This document shows, one piece after another, positions 24,735-36,550 of a DNA stretch of 64,000 bases (position 1 is the first letter of the stretch; each line of letters begins with the position of its first letter). The stretch lies in assembly GCA_023101885.1 (NCBI GenBank), contig JALPQD010000514.1:835602-899601 (forward strand), given 5' to 3'. The DNA is from Typhlomys cinereus. Taxonomy: Eukaryota > Chordata > Mammalia > Rodentia > Platacanthomyidae. Under the pieces are notes generated by a model. The model saw only the letters and a list, made by a program, of their open reading frames with translations, was not told where the DNA came from and did no database searches. The translations under genes and the position numbers were made by a program.

Positions 24735-26297
24735 ATTGTGAGCTTGTGTAGGTCCAAGGGTGACTTCAAGAATCATCCTGGATTGCTTCTACCTCCATTT
24801 TGCTTCACTCTGGGATTTCCCAGGCTCCACCTTCTAGAGCCAGAAGTACATTCTTTTATTATTATTATTATTAATACATTTTTCATTATTATTTCAGCTC
24901 ATACAAACTTAATAGGTACACCAGTTCCCTCCCTCCCTCCTCCTCCCCCATACCCCCTGCTCCCCCTCCCCACCTCCTCCCTCCCCATCCCCCAGTGCCT
25001 CCCGCCCCAATTCCCAGAGAGTCCTTTCTTGTGCATGCCTGATTTTCCTCTGGGCCCTCCTCTCCGATGACATACAAGGACCCAGTGGCCTTTCCCTGAA
25101 CCCTTTCCCATGTTCCCCTTAGGTATAGGAACACTGCTGTGGCTGCCAATCCTTGACCTCCAAGGATCTTGGTGCCTTTAGCAGATGCTAGACTTTGTGA
25201 GGTCAACAGTGTGTTGGACAATGCGCAGGGCATGCAAAGTCCAATTATGATTGCTTCAGCCCTAACTAGTATGGAGTATCTTACATATCATTGCTCCTCC
25301 CATCCTTTTGCTCTTACAATCTTACCACCCTCTCTTCCGCAAATTTTCCTGAGCTTCAAGATGGGGAGAGATTAAGCTGGCCTAGTTCTAGGTGGTTGAT
25401 ATAGAGTCTCTGAAGTTCTGGATTGTGGTTTGTTGATTTTCTTTTGCAGTTTTGCTGCTCCTGCAATGCCCTTCACTCCATCCTGTATGTTACCCCCTGG
25501 CCAGAGACAAAAAGCTGTTAAACTAGAGTCTTGTGATAAAAGCACATTCAAAGGTAGATGTAATAAAAGTGGGAAACCACAGTGAGGGAGGGGTCTATCA
25601 CCCATTTGCAAAATGGTTACTTTTTATCTGCCAGACTATATGCCCTCCTCTTCTGGTGAGATCATACCCCCTCAGTAGTAAATGATCAGGAACAAAAGTC
25701 TGTGAACTTAATCAGATGTCTCATTACTTATTTGGGTCCTTGATGGAGGCCTATTTTCTCTGCTGTAACATGGTCCCTTCTCTCCTTGTTTCTGGTGTGG
25801 TCCTCCTACCCCATCCCTCCTGTTCATAATCCTTGCAATTACTGTCTCTAGGTGGGCTGGGTGGGTTTGGTACTAGGAGCCACCTATTAGGGAGTACATA
25901 CGGCGCTTAATTTTCTGGGTCTGGGATACTTCACTTAATATAATTGTTTCTAATGACATCCATTTCCCGGCAAATTCCAGTAATTCATCATTTTTGATGG
26001 CTGAGTAGTACTCCATTGTATAGATGTACCACAGTTTCCTTATCCACTCATCAACTGTTGGACATTTGGGCTGATTCCATGACTTTGCTATTGTAAACAG
26101 TGCTGCTATGAACATGGTCGTGCTTGTGCTATCGAGGTGAACCTCTGCTGTATGGGGGGTTATTCCCAAAAGTGGAATACCCAGAAGTACATTCTGATGC
26201 CATTTTTGTCCAGCATTTTTACACAGAATCTAGGTCTGAACTCAGGTCTTTCTGCTTTTGAGGCAGAGTTAACTGCTGAGCCATCTTTCCAGTCCAG
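24735..26297 (-). repeat. Older SINE split by an L1 insertion
   Basis: The left part (24735-24854) matches the SINE body in reverse (TTCACTCTGGGATTTCCCAG, then GCTCCACCTTCTAGAGCC). The right part (26196-26297) gives the rest of the body and the tRNA-like head (GTCTGAACTCAGGTCTTTCT, then GAGCCATCTTTCCAGTCC). The two halves join across the L1. Confidence 0.85.
24855..26180 (-). mobile_element. 5'-truncated L1 with ORF2 C-terminus and 3' UTR
   Basis: Read on the minus strand, it holds the end of L1 ORF2 (open frame 26169-25873 with the family string YTMEYYSAIKNDE), about 1 kb of 3' UTR with a polypurine tract (C-rich on plus at 24925-25010), and a tail at 24855-24885. A perfect 15-bp target duplication CCAGAAGTACATTCT flanks it at 24840-24854 and 26181-26195. 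It is dead: no ORF1, no endonuclease or reverse-transcriptase core. Confidence 0.95.
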
Positions 26298-26299
26298 CA

Positions 26300-26885
26300 T
26301 TTAATTTTGGCAGGATACCTATGAAATAAACGCTGACCAAATAATAGGCAACTCATACAGGCAAAAAATAAAATTAGATCTCTATAAACACTGTGAGCAT
26401 TCAAAATTTAAATGAAAATGCCATAAAGGAAAAAAAATGGTCTTGAGATTTTTGAAGAGTCTGAATTTCCTACACCAAACATAAACTTGCAGCAGAGATT
26501 TTTATATTTAAATAGCCTTTTAAGAAAAAGCCACTATAAGCAAAGCTGAACACAAACGCAGAAAGCAACGTGGTGAAGAATGCACACGCGCATCACTCCA
26601 CACACACAAACCACTAAGACAGAGATGTGTTGCAAGAGAACAGCAGGCAATGGTATGGAAGCACAATTCCAGAAAACCACAGGCAACATGGACAGTTCAG
26701 TTCAGTTCTAATGATCAGGTGAATACAGTTTAGAGCAAATAAAAAGCTGTGTATCACCTGGTGTATGTAAAAGTATAAGGCAATGTGTTCTTCTGCCTGA
26801 CCTTTGGGATTAAGTCAATCAAGCAGCAATTTAACAGCATCTACCACAATATAAAGTGAGTTCTTGTTCCCTCTAGAAGCAGTGC
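26300..26885. other. Unique intergenic DNA
   Basis: AT-rich, no repeat or exon recognised. Confidence 0.35.
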
Positions 26886-26899
26886 ACATGTGTCTGCCA

Positions 26900-27345
26900 T
26901 GTCACACGTGAGTCAGAAGGTGGCAGATGTGAGGGAGGCTATGTCTATGCTTAGTGTTCTCACCTGTGATCTTTGGAACAATTGGCAGCCTGATTTGCCC
27001 CATGGTCTGCCAATGTCTTGAAGTCCAGGTTTGTGTGCACGCCATGTGGGTGGCTTCCCATGAACCTTTGTGCTCACAACATGGACCGTCTCGTGGGTGG
27101 GGCTCTGAGCGCTCCTGTCCATGTTGCGAGCACACCTTGTGGGCAGCCCTCGAGTGTGGGCTTCACATGCTCACAAGACAGGTGTTGTCCTTGGACTCAC
27201 AATGTTGACAAGCTGTCATGGGCCAGACTCTGTGTGTTCATACAAATGTCTTTCTTGAGCTGGGGTTTCATGTGCTCACAACAAGGACAGCCTCCTGTAG
27301 GCCGGGCTCCATACACTCATGCCATGAACTTAGTCTCAAAGGAGA
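26900..27345. repeat. Degenerate minisatellite-like region
   Basis: Variants of GTGCTCACAACATGGAC with nearby GTGGGTGGGGCTCT-like blocks recur about seven times (near 27070, 27125, 27167, 27195, 27235, 27271, 27315) at irregular spacings of 30-60 bp. Frames across it are not conserved-looking. Confidence 0.55.
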
Positions 27346-27469
27346 AGGACAGAACTTCCTAACTTCCTATCTTTAGCTTTATGAAGGGTTTTTAATCACG
27401 TGAGCCTGAAGTGCAATCATAACAAATATCTGCATCCTACAGGTATTTCTTTCATTGTTCATATTCTTT

Positions 27470-27612
27470 ATAATATAGTACAATTTTTAATTATAGGAAA
27501 TAAAGGTGGGAGGTAGATGTGCTAGGGGAATGTCCAGAGTGAAGGTAGCTGTATGATCAAAATGCATCGTATACATGTATGAGATTGTCCGAGAATAAAA
27601 ATATTATTTAAA
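27470..27612 (+). mobile_element. Old L1 3' terminus
   Basis: 'GGAAATAAAGGTGGGAGGTA', ATGATCAAAATGCATCGTAT and ACATGTATGAGATTGTC followed by an A-rich end match the termini at 29.99-30.11 kb. Confidence 0.65.
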
Positions 27613-27614
27613 AC

Positions 27615-28740
27615 AGTAAGTTCCCTTCAAACCAATGGCTTTACATTTAGAAACATCTCTCACATGTGCACATCTGTGCAAAGGTAAAACCTACCTGAAC
27701 CTGTTCTTTATTGTGATAAAATGCTGACTGCTATAGAGTAAACCTCATTATTTTTAAATTAAGCACACAATACATGGCCTGACACAAAGTCGATTTCACT
27801 GAATAGACAAATACCATATTGACTTTTACTACTAATGCCACCATTTCATTACAAGTGGTTACTTTGTGCAACTATAATAAATCATAAATAAAAATGCCTA
27901 CTCATGGAGAAATAGCATGAAACAGTATGTATGCACTGCTACCATGTACAATCTCTAAAACATTGAGTGATCAAAACATTAAATCATAATATATGCAAAT
28001 ATCCTAGTTATTTACCCCTCTGCAGCAACACACATGAAAACAGGGTATGGGAGAAGTCAAAGAATGATAAAAGACTAAGAAGACTTGAAACTGTTATCAG
28101 TATGGTAAGTGTTCAGATAAAGGAGAGATGTGAAGAAGAAATTACTTAAAAAAAAACCCTCTTTGCCCTTCATTGTTTCACTTTCATCCTCTCTGAACAG
28201 CCAGCAGACTTCTAATGTTCCCACCACAACCAGTGAACCTCAAGCATCCACACAGAATGGCTGGGCTATTAGGCTTTAGTCATGTCTAACCGATTTAATT
28301 GTGCCAATCTTTTGGATTGTTAATGACAGAAGACAATTTATAAGTATATTTTACATACCACTTAAAGTGGAAAGACTTAGTTATTTTTAAAAGGAAATTT
28401 TAGACAATGAGCCTGAGGATTTTTTAAAAAAACCATCTTATTGCTACTCCTGGCAGATTAATGGCAGCATATTCTGATGAAGGAACTCATTTGAGAAACT
28501 CATAAATCCTTCATAGTCCTCAACTAATGGCACACAAATTGTTAACAATGTGCTGACACAACAGAACACTCTAAAGTGGGTCTCCAGTTCTGGAGCGTGG
28601 TCTCTAGCACAGTCTGTGGGACCAGTCAGTGTATCAAAGTCCCAACCTCCTTCCCTGGAAACAGCCACGGGGCGGGGGAAAGGAGATCTGCAGTACCACC
28701 CTTCTGCTGGCCCCTTACAGCCAAGCCTGAGCACAAGCCT
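27615..28740. other. AT-rich intergenic DNA
   Basis: No recognisable gene or repeat. Several short frames overlap the following minisatellite and are not coding. Confidence 0.35.
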
Positions 28741-28747
28741 CAGTCGT

Positions 28748-28922
28748 CACAGCACATCACAGCACATGTCACAATGTATCACAGCATATTCACAGCACAC
28801 ATCACATGCCAGAGCACATGCCTCAGCACATGTCACAGCACATGTCACAGCACATGCCTCAGCACATCATATCACAACACATGTTACAGCATATACCTGA
28901 GCAATGTCACAGCACATGCCAC
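28748..28922. repeat. Minisatellite, ~11-12 bp CACAGCACATGT-type unit
   Basis: About 15 imperfect tandem copies of a unit close to CACAGCACATG(T/CC) run across 175 bp, with variants such as CTCAGCACATG and CACAACACATG. They cause His/Thr/Ser/Ala-like frames. Confidence 0.9.
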
Positions 28923-29019
28923 CACTGAATGTGGATGAGAACTGTAAAACCTACCACAAGAATCCAATAATAATATCCTAACATACATTTTTAGAAAGTA
29001 TTTCCTAATAAGTAATTCT

Positions 29020-29105
29020 ATATGCTCGGGGAAGGAGAGTTAAATCCAGGTCTTTATGTAATACATACTAAGCATGCTCTTTACCACTGAGTTACAGCCC
29101 CAGCC
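29020..29105 (-). repeat. ID/B4-like SINE fragment
   Basis: 'AGTTAAATCCAGGTCTTTAT', ACTAAGCATGCTCTTTACCA and CTGAGTTACAGCCCCAGCC give a reversed ID head. Confidence 0.75.
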
Positions 29106-29109
29106 AAAC

Positions 29110-29985
29110 CAAATACCTTATTCCTGAAGAATTATTTATAGCTTTAAATGAGCCCATTTAATTAACTGTAAGATTAGTGCTATAAGATTAAAACAAGTTT
29201 TAATTGCACAAAGCCTTAAAATATGTTTGCTTTGAAACAAACATATTTGATTTCTTTGAAAGCTTATTCAATTAAATACATATTTTAAAATGAGGACAAG
29301 TGACTGGCTCTCAATTTTGGGCAGCAATGTGCCACATCCCTAGCCCCCAGATCTTGCCTCTTGGAGTTCAGTGTGCCTGCTGGGTATGAGGGATGGCGCG
29401 TGGGGTGTGAGGGCCACCGGAAGACTGATAGGCACAAACCCAGTACACAGACTCATACACTCACCCCCCCCAATGCCCTGGGATGACCTTTAGATAGTGT
29501 CCCCTGGGTTATCCAAGTACCTTGGGAATTGTTGAGACTTTCCAGACTTAAATCCCCAACAGGTATTGAGGTTCTCTGAGCATCATTGATCTCCTTTCTG
29601 GGGCCTAGAATAGTTCTGGACTTTCGGGATGTCCTCCATACATTTCCAAGCTACTTTCCAAATTAACTTGCTATGGAAAAGAGAAGGATCTATTTCATAC
29701 CAGGAAGCCTTTGAAGGCTCAGCTTTTTGTCCTGTTGGTACACTTTGGTTATGCTGAGGCCTTATGAAATTGATGATCTCCTTCAAGTTTCCCAACTTCT
29801 GTGCCATGGGTCACCTCCTGTGGGTGGGCTCCTGTGGGACGGGCTTACTCTGTCTCTTGGAACAAAACTTTTGCTCTTTTGCTGGATCGTGGGCTTTGAA
29901 ACATGTGGAGCAGGAAACTCAATCAGAACAACTAACTACATCCTAAATATATTCTATCTGATTGCTCATATCATATTCTATACAT
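29110..29985. other. Intergenic DNA of uncertain origin
   Basis: A 74-codon minus-strand frame at 29583-29807 has no recognised domain. Parts may be an old LTR or L1 3' UTR, which I cannot confirm. Confidence 0.3.
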
Positions 29986-29989
29986 AGAC

Positions 29990-30112
29990 CTGTTTTTAAA
30001 AAAATAGATGAAGGTGGGAGGGAGGCATGCTGGAGAGACGTCAAGAGAAACCGATCAAAATCCATTATATACATGCATTAGACTGTCAAAACTAAACGAA
30101 GTACTTTAAAAA
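29990..30112 (+). mobile_element. Old L1 3' terminus
   Basis: 'AAGGTGGGAGGGAGGCATGC' and ATTATATACATGCATTAGAC ahead of an A-run repeat the layout of the 27.5-kb terminus. Confidence 0.65.
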
Positions 30113-30117
30113 AAAAA

Positions 30118-30290
30118 AAGCTGAGGACCAGTGAAATGGTTACTGAAAGCGGGTTGACTTGAATTTGATGGCCAGAACCACAGGGCAGAAGGAGAGAAGT
30201 GATTGTGCAAGTCGTCTTCTGATTTCCACACATATATCATGGCACACATATTCTCTCTACACCCCATATGTACGAATACACAATAGAAAG
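30118..30290 (+). repeat. B2/B3-like SINE
   Basis: 'GGACCAGTGAAATGGTTACT', TTGAATTTGATGGCCAGAAC and a CA-rich end lead directly into a (GAAA)n tract. Confidence 0.6.
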
Positions 30291-30332
30291 AAAAAAAGAG
30301 AGAGAGAGAAAGAGAAAGAAAGAGAAAGAAAG

Positions 30333-30403
<71 letters not shown>

Positions 30404-30436
30404 AGAAAGAAGAAAAAGAAAGAAAGAGAGAGAATA
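30289..30436 (+). repeat. (GAAA)n tetranucleotide tract
   Basis: About 148 bp of GAAA/GA purine repeat growing out of the SINE tail. The perfect core is about 30336-30403. Confidence 0.95.
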
Positions 30437-30439
30437 AAA

Positions 30440-31870
30440 ATTTACAGAAGGAAATGAATGGTTGTCTCCTAGGCTCATGTGCAATACTTTAACTCACAGA
30501 AATACCTGAGATTCTTTTGTAAGAAATCAATGTGCATAAGAGGGAAAAATATATTTAAGCACAATAACAATTAAGAACTTTTCAAGGCATAAGTTATCAA
30601 ACGCAGTACTTCTAGCACATTCCCTCTGGGGACACATTAATACAAAAGAACTCCCTTTCCTGTGATTGGCCCTGGGAGACAGTGCTGTCCTCAAACACAG
30701 CCCAAAATCAAGATAAACAGAAATGTTGAATACAAATTTCAAGAAGTCTATAGTTTATGCTTGAAAAAATTTCCTACCTTTCTATACAAACACAATTCTC
30801 CTCCAAATTCCACTATACACTTCTGGTTATACTAATACTCAAACTGTAGGGCAAAAAAAAGAGCTAAAATAAGAGAGAAAAAGAAAACAACAGAGAAGAA
30901 AAACAGTCCAAAGATAAAATAAATATAAAGTGAAAAAAAGTCAAAATATAGAAATACTTGAAAAGACAAACGTCAAAAAGATTTTAGTAGTCAAGAGATC
31001 TGAAAATACTGGGGAGGAAGACATAGAAACATTCAGCAACTGTAATATGCTTGCAGTATTATGGCAATGTAAAAACTGCAATTTTGAGAACATGTAATCT
31101 GCTTGATTTTTGATCATTTAAATAAATGACATATGAATATCAAAAGATAATAAATAGGAACTTTACAGAAGTAAGACAGCTTCATATCTGTGTACATATA
31201 ATCTGGGAAGAGCCATTATTTTTACAAAATAACTGTTGCTGTCAACCTATCCTTGCTTCATACTACTTGCTACAGTCTGATGCACTGCTACTGATAAAAA
31301 TAATGTTATGAAACTTTGGGCTTCCTAAGATTTTCAGTTCTCACAAAAAGATGCAATACACTTAATGCCATAAATTCAATTTATTTATAAAACATCTGAT
31401 GCTAATGCCACAATCGTAACAAAAAGGGAATGCCAGTTTTTAGGATATTTTTTAAAGTTGCGGTTTGTAAAAAAAAAAAAAAAAAAAAGAAGAAGAAGAA
31501 ATAGATATTTGATGCTCAAAAATCTGTATTCTGTATTCCCCAAGCTCAGAATGGTTTAAGTCAGCTTTTTTCCTTTTAGAGTCTACTTAACAAAAATTAA
31601 TCTCTCAATTTCCTCAGTTCTAAAGATTTATTTCTGTTGTAAGAGTTTTAATAAAGTTCAGTTAAAGTTTAACTCAATAAAATCTGCTTCTGAGCACATT
31701 AATTTAGCCACAAATCTAAGTTGTTCAATTTATGATTACATTAAAAATCATCCAGGCAAATAAGAATTATGTTCTATCATGCACTCATCTCAAAATGCAG
31801 ATGCACTTTGCATGACCTTGTTATATTCCTAAGACTCTTTAAGAAATACATAGTGTCGGAAGGGTACTTT
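30440..31870. other. AT-rich intergenic DNA
   Basis: Contains an A-run with (GAA)n at 31470-31500. Otherwise I see nothing identifiable. Confidence 0.35.
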
Positions 31871-31886
31871 AAAAGTAAACAATCAA

Positions 31887-32060
31887 GGAGCTGGGGAGAT
31901 GGCTCAGGAGTTAAGATTCTGCCTTAGAGGATGAAGGTTCTGAGTTTGGGTCCCAGATCCCACATAAGAAATGCCAGGCAGGAACGGTGGAAAGCCCTAG
32001 AGTGAAGCAAGACAGGATGATTCCTGACACTGGGATACACACAATAAATAATTTTTTTTA
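31887..32060 (+). repeat. Short-form tRNA-derived SINE with target duplication
   Basis: Head GGAGCTGGGGAGATGGCTCA, B-box-like TCTGAGTTTGGGTCCCAG, tail ACACACAATAAATAA. It is flanked by a perfect 16-bp repeat AAAAGTAAACAATCAA at 31871-31886 and 32061-32076. It lacks the longer body of the young family. Confidence 0.92.
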
Positions 32061-32079
32061 AAAAGTAAACAATCAAAAC

Positions 32080-32660
32080 AAGAAAGACAGCACTGGAAGA
32101 TCTACAGGTCTAGTTAGTTAACAACACCATCACACAAAGTCTTTGGTGTTTGCCATTTCACCTCAGTAATGCAGTAATAAAAAGTTGACTAGATTTGGCT
32201 ATTATTATTATTGGCATTATGCTTAGAATGAAGAGTTAAGTATCTACAAGAGAAGATACATACTGAAAAAGCACACACAAAAATATCTCACTACTTCATG
32301 CTGTGTAAATATTGCTCCCTAAAGCTAAAGCTAGGATTTTCATTTTAACAAGAAACAATGAGGAATGGATATATAAGTGTTGATCCTTTTTCAGTTCTGT
32401 TAGCAGCCACTAAATGCAGCCTGTATAAGATACCATCTTTTCCTGCCTTGATATTTCTCCACTGTGGTCTTTTCTTTCTTCCTTTCTCTTTCTTTCTCTT
32501 TCTTTCTCTCACTTTCCTCCTTTCTCTTTCTTTTTTTCAAAATTTTATTTTTTTAATTTTATCTCAACTTTACAGACAGGTTGAACAAAGAGCAACTGAA
32601 ATTCTCTAAAGCCACCACTGGGTTCCTGCTATTAAACTAAAATTTCCTATTATTAACTAA
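32080..32660. other. Unique intergenic DNA with CT-rich run
   Basis: Pyrimidine-rich stretch (CTTT units) at about 32468-32537. No gene seen. Confidence 0.4.
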
Positions 32661-32682
32661 TATTAAAAAGTCCCATTTTTAA

Positions 32683-32984
32683 CATCTTTATTATTATTTC
32701 TGCTCATACAAACTTAATAGGTACATCAGTTCCCTCCCTCCCTTCTCCTCCCCCTGAACCCCCTGCTCTCCCTCCCCTCACTCCTTCCTCCCCATCTCTT
32801 AGTGCCTCCCCCCCCCCAATGCCCAGAGAGTCCTTTAATGTGCATGCCAGACTCTCCTCTGGGCCCCCCTCTCCAATGACATACAAGGACCCAGTGGCAT
32901 TTCCCTGAACCTTTTCCTGTTTCCCTTTAGCATAGGAACACTACTGTGGCTGTCAATCCCTTGTCTCCAAGGATCTTGGTCCCT
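32683..32984 (-). mobile_element. Very short 5'-truncated L1 3' end
   Basis: 302 bp of L1 3' UTR in reverse, nearly the same as the 24.86-kb copy (CTCATACAAACTTAATAGGT onwards). It sits between a perfect 18-bp target duplication AAAAAGTCCCATTTTTAA at 32665-32682 and 32985-33002. Confidence 0.95.
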
Positions 32985-33039
32985 AAAAAGTCCCATTTTT
33001 AAAAAATTTTCCTCCTTCCCTTCTTTCCTTGTTTCTGGT

Positions 33040-33057
33040 TTTTGGTGTGCGTGTGTG

Positions 33058-33106
<49 letters not shown>

Positions 33107-33290
33107 ATTAAACCTACGGTCTTATTCATGCTAAGCAAGCACTTTGTTGCTGAGTTACAATTTAAGACAGGGTCTCACAGAGTTACCTAGGCTGGTCTTG
33201 AGCTTATTCCACAGTCCATGCAGGCTTTGAACTCAGTATCTGTCTGCATCCCATGGGGCTAGGAATACAATCCCACACAATGTTAAATGG
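33040..33290 (-). repeat. B4-like SINE with (TG)n
   Basis: A TG run (33058-33103) is followed by the reversed ID head (CTAAGCAAGCACTTTGTTGC) and a reversed B1-like half (GACAGGGTCTCACAGAGTTA). Confidence 0.75.
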
Positions 33291-33977
33291 TAATGTTTCT
33301 TCAAGACCAGTAGGCTGACTAACTTTCTTGCACCAAAGTTACCACCTGGCACCCTAATAAAAGACACATTTCTGGGCTCATAACCACTGTTGGAAGAATC
33401 TTGAAAGGAAGTGTTCTGAGCTCCTTGGGTGTTTCCTTGTTTTAAAAGGTACGGACTGAAAAAATGTCTTCTATAGTTATTATCCTCAAAGTTAACCACA
33501 AAGTAATACAAATTATTAAGTAAATTATGTACTTAATATTCTAAATTTTCAAACTACATCTAAAAACATAAGGGTAGGATACTATCATAACATGAAATAT
33601 ATTTTACAGAAAGCTCAACTCATGCATTATACATACTTTTAACACAGCAGAATAACAAGGCAAGAATATATATAACAGAGAACAGAATATTGCAATGGTT
33701 AAGAATTTTAAGCAAAATCATAGTACATTAATTAACCACAACATTTTATAGAGTATTATATAGAGGCATAAAAGTCAATACAAATGTTGAGTTAATAATA
33801 TGCCAGGAAATTGCATGTATATAAAGAATTTATTACTTTGTCAGCACTCTAAAAAGATATTAATCTTCATGTATCAAAGTCCAGGCATATTAATCTGTAA
33901 AAAAAATCCAATGCCTTGTTTCATACTTTGTTTCATAGACAAACTACAATGAATCAGAACAAAGGACCTTCTAAGGA

Positions 33978-34095
33978 ATTTCCACAGCTGTAATTCCAGT
34001 ACTTGGGAGGCTGAGATATGAAGATTGTCTGAAGTTCAAGGCCAGGATGAGCTACATAGTGACACCCTGCCTTTAAAACAAACAAACAAAAAGTG
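33978..34095 (+). repeat. B1 SINE
   Basis: 'CTGTAATTCCAGTACTTGGG' then AGGCTGAGATATGAAGATTG and AGTTCAAGGCCAGGATGAGC, ending in an A-rich tail. It is the last clear SINE before the low-repeat stretch downstream of HACD1. Confidence 0.88.
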
Positions 34096-36499
34096 GGACT
34101 GTCTATCATTAAAGCTATTTTAGGTATTACACTACAACAAAATATTACAAAAGGAAAATCTTAAACATCAAAGTTGATATTATTAGAAAACAGAACAAAT
34201 ATTCCTGTCAAAGGCACATAAATTAAGTCTAATACAAAAAAATTGAATAAACCCCAAAAGAAGGACTTTGTATGAGCAAACTGTCCCATATGCTGAAAAA
34301 TGTCTTGAGTTCCAAAAGTTGAAGGCACAGCAAGGAACCACTGTGGAGGTGACAAACACATCGTCCTTGGCCCAGAACACATGTGGTTTCATCCACACTA
34401 GAACCCCAGTAAGGTCTGCAGACTGCACAACGTTGACTTCTTGAGAGTGAGGAAATGTAAGCAGTGTCTTTAGGACACACGCAGGAAGCTTGGCATTCAT
34501 GGCTGCAACTTACTCTCCCACGTTCGCAAAATGTGGAACCACATCTGTCTGAATATTTATAGAATCAGACTGAAAATATGAACACACTGCATGCTCATTC
34601 TATGCCAGGCCTTCACCCTAGATCCCTGCTGTTATTCTAGCAAGAGTGCATGAACTTCAGATCTGCAGCCCGTGCAAGGGCAATATCTCTACAGTTCCTG
34701 CATTTGCAGTGTTGCCTTTCACAGCGGCTTCCTTCCTTCCCACCATCTCATAGGGATTTTCTCAGTCATAGGGATGATTTTGAGGGGCCTTGAAGTAGCT
34801 TAAATGTACAATGCTGGCAGTTCAATGGTGCCCTGGTGCATTTTGTTACAGCATGTAGAATTATTTTTCAGTAATATATACTCTTTGACCTAACTGTGAA
34901 TTGTGCCAAAAGATTATGGTATCAGATGGGGTATAAGACAAGAAGGATGCTAATTGCGTACCTCAATACCTGGCACATAGCAGGCTCAGAATGGGAAAGA
35001 TGACTGAAAAATTCAGTGTTACAATGCAGCATTAAAAGCCATGGGTAAATAATAATAATAAAAACGGGTAGCAGCTTAATTAACAATAGATGCATAAAAA
35101 TTTGAACATGTAAAAAACACTCCTGAAATCTACAGATGTCAAGTGGTGAAGGCTTTTGGTGATAATGTTTTTCTTACATTTATTTTGGCATTTTGTATTA
35201 ATATCAAAATATTCACTGAATGCTTTTTTCTCAATTTACATATGTTATAGTATTTCAGCTTATCAAGCTAGAAAGCCACCAAAAAACTAAAACAACCAGA
35301 ATTTTAAAGACTGTCATGAAATGCAACTGAATATTGTTAGCATCAAATTTTCTTGGTGTTTTTCAAATGCCGGTGGAACTCCACTGCTATTACAGTGACT
35401 TCAAAAAACACTGAAAAGGAGATATCACTGGCAACAACAAAAGGAATTTCATACACTTTGTTCTCTTAAAAATCAAACTACTGCTTTGTGCTTTATTTAC
35501 TACAGAAATGAGAATTTAGAATTAGTTGACTATAGAGAACAAGCTATAGTGAAAAGTTTATACATGTTTTAAGTAAATTAATATGTCACTATATAGTTTA
35601 GCAATCATTTTAATTTTTACTAAAACTAATCATAATTCCTATTTCAAGATATCCCACAACTTGAAGAGGAGAAAAGTATTATAGCTTCTGGGAAAAGGTA
35701 CAAATTGAACAAATGAAAATTTTAGGAACATATATTGGAACTATTTTTTGCAAGGCAGGTATTTAATGAATGTGAATGTCTTATACTACGGTACCAAAGG
35801 CAGGTCTGAAAAGCACTGAAAAATTCTGCCACATAGAAAGTCAAGGTCAAAACTATCCAGTATAAAAGCAGGAAAACTCGAGTTTGGGGAGAATTAATAG
35901 GCTAAAATACATTGCTCATTAAGTCACTCAACTACAGAGGAAACAAACTATAACAAAAAATAGCACCTTGAAAATGAATTGATATTGTTTAACTCAAATC
36001 TCTAGTGAAAAAGACTGTAGAGAGTAAGACACAATCCAGTTGGCTGAAAAGTGTAATGTTACTCATTAATTGTACATGTAAACAATATATAACATTTACA
36101 GTCAACATCACACCTACGTATCCACAGGAGGCAAAGTTCCTTTGCTTTTCACATCCTCATTCTCTCTAAACTGGGACAGTGAATAAACACTTTTAATATA
36201 GAAGGGAAAATATAAAGGTTCTACTTAAATCAACAGCAAACTATGCTCATTTTCTCTTTATTAACCATGAGGGTGGGAGCTTTACTGCAAGACCTTTTCA
36301 CTTTTCAATGTATAAATACTCTTCATAATAAAATGATTTTTCAGATCATAGGCAGAAAATTCTGGTTATGTTAGGACCACAAGGAATTATTATAACACGA
36401 TCAGTCTGCAGTACAGATCAACTTTTTCCAACTAGAATCTGAGACCAGTTATGTGATCATGCACACTTTCTTTCACCAGTGGGCAAAGTATATACTATA

Positions 36500-36550
36500 A
36501 CTATAACTATAAATATATATATACATATATATTATATATATATATATTTC
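36500..36550. repeat. AT-rich TATA repeat
   Basis: Alternating TA/TATA with near-palindromic symmetry; able to form a cruciform. Confidence 0.8.

Noticed and set aside
25873..26169. 98-codon frame with a reverse-transcriptase-like C-terminus
   Set aside because: It is the last part of L1 ORF2 in a truncated element, not a cellular gene.
28741..28930. Possible CRISPR-like regular repeat
   Set aside because: Units are 11-12 bp and directly tandem without unique spacers, and the DNA is mammalian; it is a minisatellite.
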